DNA of 18,669 bases from GWA2-49-15 sp964359085 (GTDB lineage: Bacteria; Bdellovibrionota; Bacteriovoracia; Bacteriovoracales; Bacteriovoracaceae), in the NCBI GenBank assembly GCA_964359085.1, contig CAYHRT010000052.1:1-18669 (forward strand), written 5' to 3'. Under the pieces are notes generated by a model, which ran no database searches, was not told the origin of the DNA, and saw nothing but the letters and a program-made list of their open reading frames with translations. The position numbers were made by a program, and so were the translations under genes. This document shows, piece after piece, positions 15,699 through 18,669 of the stretch (its first letter is position 1; each line of letters begins with the position of its first letter).

Positions 15699-15803
15699 AA
15701 GGCCCTCGAATGTTCATTAATTAGCACTTAATTGTGCCTGCCAGTGACATTTGCCACAAGGGGGCGGGTAGTTTTTATAGACGACTCTTTAGGCACTTTA
15801 TCT

Positions 15804-15809
15804 TATAAT
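15804..15809 (+). promoter_or_regulatory. Consensus -10 box close to the potassium-channel start
   Basis: A perfect TATAAT lies 13 bases before the ATG at 15823. If used, transcription would begin about 7 bases before the start codon, giving a nearly leaderless message; this fits the absence of a ribosome binding site. No good -35 box is seen 16-18 bases upstream. Confidence 0.4.
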
Positions 15810-15822
15810 AATCTCAAGCATT

Positions 15823-16854
15823 ATGATCGATTTTAGAACAGTTTGGACTAAACTTCGCCTACCTCTTTTATTGAGTTTTATGACTCTCTTTGGCGGCAGC
15901 TTGGGGTATCACATCCTTTACCCCAATGAGTCTTGGTGGCGTCTTCTCTATATGACATCCATTACTCTCTCGACCGTCGGATATGGCGATATTTTTCAGA
16001 TAGAGCATAGTCCTGTGGCCACTGTCTACACCATGTTTCTGATGCTGGCAGGGATGGGACTCGTCCTCTATTCAGTCTCCACCATTACGGCCTATGTTTT
16101 AGAGGGGCATATTGGAGAACTTTTTTTGGCCCAAGCTTTGCGAAGGAGAGTTGCGCGTATGAAAGATCATTACATTATCTGTGGTGCCGGAGAGACGGGG
16201 ATTCATGTTATTAGTGAGATGTATCATGCCAAACATGACTTTGTGGTGTTGGAAGCGGATAGCGCCAAACGTGATAAGATCCGCGCCATGTTTCCTGATT
16301 GTTGCGTGCTTATTGGGGATGCCACCAGTGATAAATTGTTAGAAGAGGCCAAAATTGAGAGCGCAAGTGGTCTGGTCGCAGCCTTGAGTAACGACAAGGA
16401 TAATTTATTTCTTACTATTTCGGCCCGTATGCTCAATCGCAAGCTCAAGATTGTCTCCAAGGCCATCGATCTAACGCTGGTAGGGAAATTGAAAACCGCT
16501 GGTGCCGACTATGTAGTAAGCCCCAATTTCATAGGGGGGATGCGAATGGCTTCGGAAATTTTGAGACCGCATGTGGTGACTTTCTTGGATCGAATGCTGC
16601 GAGGAAAAGACAAATCTGCCCGGGTCGAAGAATTGGTAGTGCCAAAAGATTCTCCCTTATGTGGCAAATCCCTTGAAGAGGCCCGCATTTATGAAGAATG
16701 CGGACTGTATATTATGGCGCTTAAGCCAAGTGATGAAGGGGCGGATTATCTCTACAATCCTCCTTTAGAAACCCGTCTGAATGAGGGAACGATACTGCTT
16801 TTTATCGCCGATATGAATCAGCAAAAGAAAATTCATAATATGTTTGCAACTTAA
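15823..16854 (+). CDS. Two-TM potassium channel with RCK (TrkA-N/TrkA-C) domains
   Basis: An inner-membrane potassium channel of MthK/Kch type, gated by a cytoplasmic RCK ring. Order: TM1 (about 12-32), pore helix and selectivity filter TVGYGD (51-56), TM2 (about 66-92), then a RCK/TrkA-N Rossmann domain starting YIICGAGETG (117-126) with an acidic residue at the end of strand 2 (E144), and a TrkA-C ligand domain (about 265-340). The 343 residues fit a one-pore subunit that assembles as a tetramer. The nucleotide-binding glycine pattern is intact. ATG at 15823 has no ribosome binding site and sits 13 bases from a TATAAT. The 3' end overlaps, or nearly overlaps, the YhhN-family gene, so the two are co-transcribed. 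Confidence 0.95.
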   Translation: MIDFRTVWTKLRLPLLLSFMTLFGGSLGYHILYPNESWWRLLYMTSITLSTVGYGDIFQIEHSPVATVYTMFLMLAGMGLVLYSVSTITAYVLEGHIGELFLAQALRRRVARMKDHYIICGAGETGIHVISEMYHAKHDFVVLEADSAKRDKIRAMFPDCCVLIGDATSDKLLEEAKIESASGLVAALSNDKDNLFLTISARMLNRKLKIVSKAIDLTLVGKLKTAGADYVVSPNFIGGMRMASEILRPHVVTFLDRMLRGKDKSARVEELVVPKDSPLCGKSLEEARIYEECGLYIMALKPSDEGADYLYNPPLETRLNEGTILLFIADMNQQKKIHNMFAT

Positions 16855-17509
16855 AGGAATTTATCTGATACCTGCGCTGAATATTACGTGTGGTGTTCTT
16901 GTTCTTCTCTTGTTGTTGGCCGAACAGCAAGAGTGGAATTTAGGTGTGTGGTTGTTTAAAACCTCGGCCTCACTTTCTTTTGTTGCTTTGGCCTGGGCGC
17001 ATGAGGCCCTGCTTAAAGGCCCCTACGGGTTGGGGATATTGGTGGCCGTCATTTTTTGCTTGATCGGTGATATTCTACTCATTCCTCATTCCCGAAAATT
17101 TTTTTTGTTGGGGGTGGTTGCCTTTCTCTTGGGGCATCTAGCATTCCTCGCCGCCTTTTTCACCGGCCTTTCTAGTTTTAATCTTTGGTGGTTAGTCATT
17201 GCCTTGATCATAGAAGGTCTTTTTATTTTTTTCATTATGCGCTGGCCATGGCCCGAAATTCCCAAGGAATTATTTATTCCCGTCAATCTTTACATTGTCG
17301 TGATCTCATTGATGGTAGCGGTGGCCGCCAGTGGCGTCGGTGGTGGAGGCCATTGGATAATCTTGCTCGCCGCTGTCATGTTTTTTCTTTCAGATATTTC
17401 CGTGGCCCGGCACCAATTCCGCTCACGCCAATTCATGAATAAATTATGGGGATTGCCGCTTTACTATGGGGCGGTATTGCTCTTTGTTTCGACTCTCTCC
17501 TTTATGTGA
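16844..17509 (+). CDS. YhhN/TMEM86-family integral membrane protein (lysoplasmalogenase-like)
   Basis: About 220 residues, nearly all hydrophobic, forming roughly eight membrane helices. The family's conserved acidic positions appear as LIGDILLIP (73-81) and FFLSDISVARH (180-190), with FKTSASL near 40 and LYYGAVLL (207-213) at the end. Human TMEM86B in this family cleaves the vinyl-ether bond of lysoplasmalogens; the bacterial substrate is usually unknown. The start is unclear. No ATG exists near the N-terminus: TTG at 16844 overlaps the channel gene by 11 bases but lacks a ribosome binding site, whereas AAAGGA (16853-16858) would fit a CTG at 16865. The gene follows the potassium channel in the same operon. 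Confidence 0.87.
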   Translation: MQLKGIYLIPALNITCGVLVLLLLLAEQQEWNLGVWLFKTSASLSFVALAWAHEALLKGPYGLGILVAVIFCLIGDILLIPHSRKFFLLGVVAFLLGHLAFLAAFFTGLSSFNLWWLVIALIIEGLFIFFIMRWPWPEIPKELFIPVNLYIVVISLMVAVAASGVGGGGHWIILLAAVMFFLSDISVARHQFRSRQFMNKLWGLPLYYGAVLLFVSTLSFM

Positions 17510-17702
17510 CCTTAGAAGTGGCACGAAAAAGAGTCGCCCGAATGAAGAGTATTCTTGGTACAACCTCTTGAATTCACATCATTGATGAGCACGACAAACG
17601 AAACATCCTCAGAAGCGGTTGAATTACCTTAATATGAGTAAATAGCGATTCATGTTTGCAGCTTTTTGTTCGATAAGTCTACGGGAGTATGAGGGTTTAG
17701 GA

Positions 17703-18161
17703 ATGAAGTTTATCCATGTAATCAGCTGTGTGTGGTTATGGGTATGGCCGTGGGGAAGCTTGACCGAAGCTGGGGTGGCAAAAGTCGCTGGCAAGACTTT
17801 ACCAATATTTTATCAGAACTGGGTCATCTACAAACAATCCGTGCGTTTCTTAGTCAATCGCAACAACATGCTTACGATCAGTGATTATTGCGGGGATGAC
17901 CTCTCTTCGACTTCTCTTGGGCATACCCGCTGTGAAGCCATTCGTGTTTTGTCCAAAGTCGATATGACCAAGCTAGATTCTCGCAAAACAATCGGTGGAA
18001 AAAATCCCGGTGCTGTTTTGTGCGAGCAATATTTGGGCGGGCAAGTGGTTTACGGGACCGATCGCTTTCGCACTCAAAAAACATTTTGTCAGTTTAATGA
18101 CCAGTCCATAGTGGCAAACGATACCCTGATTATTTACGGGGTGAAAAATGGCAATAAATAA
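17703..18161 (+). CDS. Small secreted cysteine-containing protein, DUF333-like
   Basis: A 152-residue protein with a signal peptide (MKFIHVISCVWLWVWPW then an Ala-rich cleavage region). ATG at 17703 is preferred over ATG at 17652 because it begins at the signal peptide and has GAGGG about 9 bases upstream. The C-terminal part, KNPGAVLCEQYLGG (100-113) ... TFCQFNDQS (127-135) ... IIYGV, follows the pattern of DUF333 (NPAxxYCxxxGG...CxFxDGS...WxfxxG), a small periplasmic or surface domain. This match is by eye. Cys63 and Cys77 and Cys107 and Cys129 could form disulfides. Its last 14 bases overlap the start of the following protease gene, so the two are translationally coupled and probably work together. 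A role as chaperone, inhibitor or partner of the protease is inference. Confidence 0.75.
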   Translation: MKFIHVISCVWLWVWPWGSLTEAGVAKVAGKTLPIFYQNWVIYKQSVRFLVNRNNMLTISDYCGDDLSSTSLGHTRCEAIRVLSKVDMTKLDSRKTIGGKNPGAVLCEQYLGGQVVYGTDRFRTQKTFCQFNDQSIVANDTLIIYGVKNGNK

Positions 18162-18669
18162 GCTGCCGTTTTTAGCACTCGTCCTTTGCCTTCTGGCAAA
18201 TATGCCAGTCTCCATGGCAAAACTGAGTTGTCGAACAACTCCCACCGCGCGCGTCTCCCTACGTGATCCTGGAAAACCTATGCATAATTATGTGGTGCAA
18301 GACCAAGACGGATTGGGTACGTGTTATGCGAATGCTCTGGCCGTAATGATGTTTGCTGAAACAGGCAAAGAGGTAAGCGCCCATCAGATCGCTACGATGT
18401 ATGGCATGGCCCAACAAGGCGTAACAGCTCCCACCGAGGGCGCTGCTGGACCACGGGTATCGGCCATCCTAGATGGTGAAAATATTGAAGCATCAGGAAC
18501 GCTGTGTGGAGCATATAGCGCCATCAAGGATCGTCCTTATCTATGCACGCGTGATCAGGTGCCGATTGAATCCATGAGCAATGATAGCCATGATATTCAG
18601 AAAGAATACAACTCCGCCCTCGGCAATCTCTATGACCACTCCGCCGGTTTGCGCAACCTTTCTCCCACC
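18148..18669 (+). CDS. Secreted papain-like (C1-type) cysteine protease, 3' end missing
   Basis: An open frame of 174 codons runs off the window end. GGGGTG stands 5 bases before ATG 18148, inside the preceding gene. A signal peptide (hydrophobic 6-22, SMA then KLS) marks export. The motif QDGLGTCYANALAV (53-66) matches the papain active-site segment (QGxCGxCWAF): the oxyanion Gln53 lies six residues before the catalytic Cys59, exactly the papain spacing, and Cys-Tyr-Ala replaces Cys-Trp-Ala as in many bacterial C1 relatives. The catalytic His and Asn would lie downstream, outside the window. Other cysteines at 28, 120 and 133 may form disulfides. An extracellular or periplasmic protease would suit a predatory or proteolytic lifestyle. 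Confidence 0.78.
   Translation, partial: MAINKLPFLALVLCLLANMPVSMAKLSCRTTPTARVSLRDPGKPMHNYVVQDQDGLGTCYANALAVMMFAETGKEVSAHQIATMYGMAQQGVTAPTEGAAGPRVSAILDGENIEASGTLCGAYSAIKDRPYLCTRDQVPIESMSNDSHDIQKEYNSALGNLYDHSAGLRNLSPT

Noticed and set aside
15720..15745. GCAC-TTAATT-GTGC inverted repeat upstream of the potassium channel
   Set aside because: Only four paired bases; too short to claim as an operator.
17578..17612. Hammerhead-ribozyme-like core (TGATGAG ... CGAAAC) in the gap before 17703
   Set aside because: The nine bases between the two motifs cannot form stem II, the preceding base is T rather than C, and no matching stem III with a cleavage site is visible. Chance resemblance.

Overview
This 18.7 kb window carries about 17 genes, 15 of them complete. 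It reads like the chromosome of a free-living or predatory Gram-negative bacterium, most likely in Bdellovibrionota (Bacteriovorax/Bdellovibrio relatives). That placement is an inference. It rests on the moderate base composition, a lysine-rich histone H1-like protein, a YcgR-like PilZ protein, several small secreted cysteine-rich proteins and a secreted papain-like protease, beside ordinary core genes (prfC, gcvP, rsmJ, asnS). There is no plasmid, phage, insertion-sequence, CRISPR, tRNA or rRNA signal. One run of 100 N (11185-11284) marks a scaffold gap.

Left part (1-7300). A short secreted beta-barrel-like reading frame that stops early (44-181, minus) lies downstream of prfC (release factor 3, minus). 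Divergent from prfC is a periplasmic 5'-nucleotidase-type metallophosphatase (2039-3640, plus). It converges with a minus-strand pair: gcvP, a single-chain glycine decarboxylase P-protein built as a GcvPA-GcvPB fusion, and a small secreted protein with ten cysteines.

Middle (7300-12600). rsmJ (16S rRNA methyltransferase) diverges from gcvP. Behind it is the most intriguing block: a three-gene plus-strand operon (acetoacetate decarboxylase-like protein, COG2907-type flavoprotein, short-chain dehydrogenase) led by an 18-bp perfect palindrome that looks like an operator. It may run an undescribed lipid or small-molecule modification. It converges with two minus-strand genes, a PilZ c-di-GMP receptor (interrupted by the N gap) and a histone H1-tailed protein. 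The N gap looks artificial: its two flanks share 7 bases, and joining them on that overlap gives one continuous, in-frame 228-residue PilZ protein that ends in a good intrinsic terminator.

Right part (12600-18669). A PfkB-family (adenosine kinase-like) gene and asnS form an operon. Two small uncharacterised genes follow and converge. Then come a two-TM potassium channel with an RCK domain and an overlapping YhhN-family membrane protein. Last is a pair of overlapping genes for secreted proteins: a small DUF333-like protein and the start of a papain-like cysteine protease that runs off the window.

All intergenic stretches are shorter than 300 bases.
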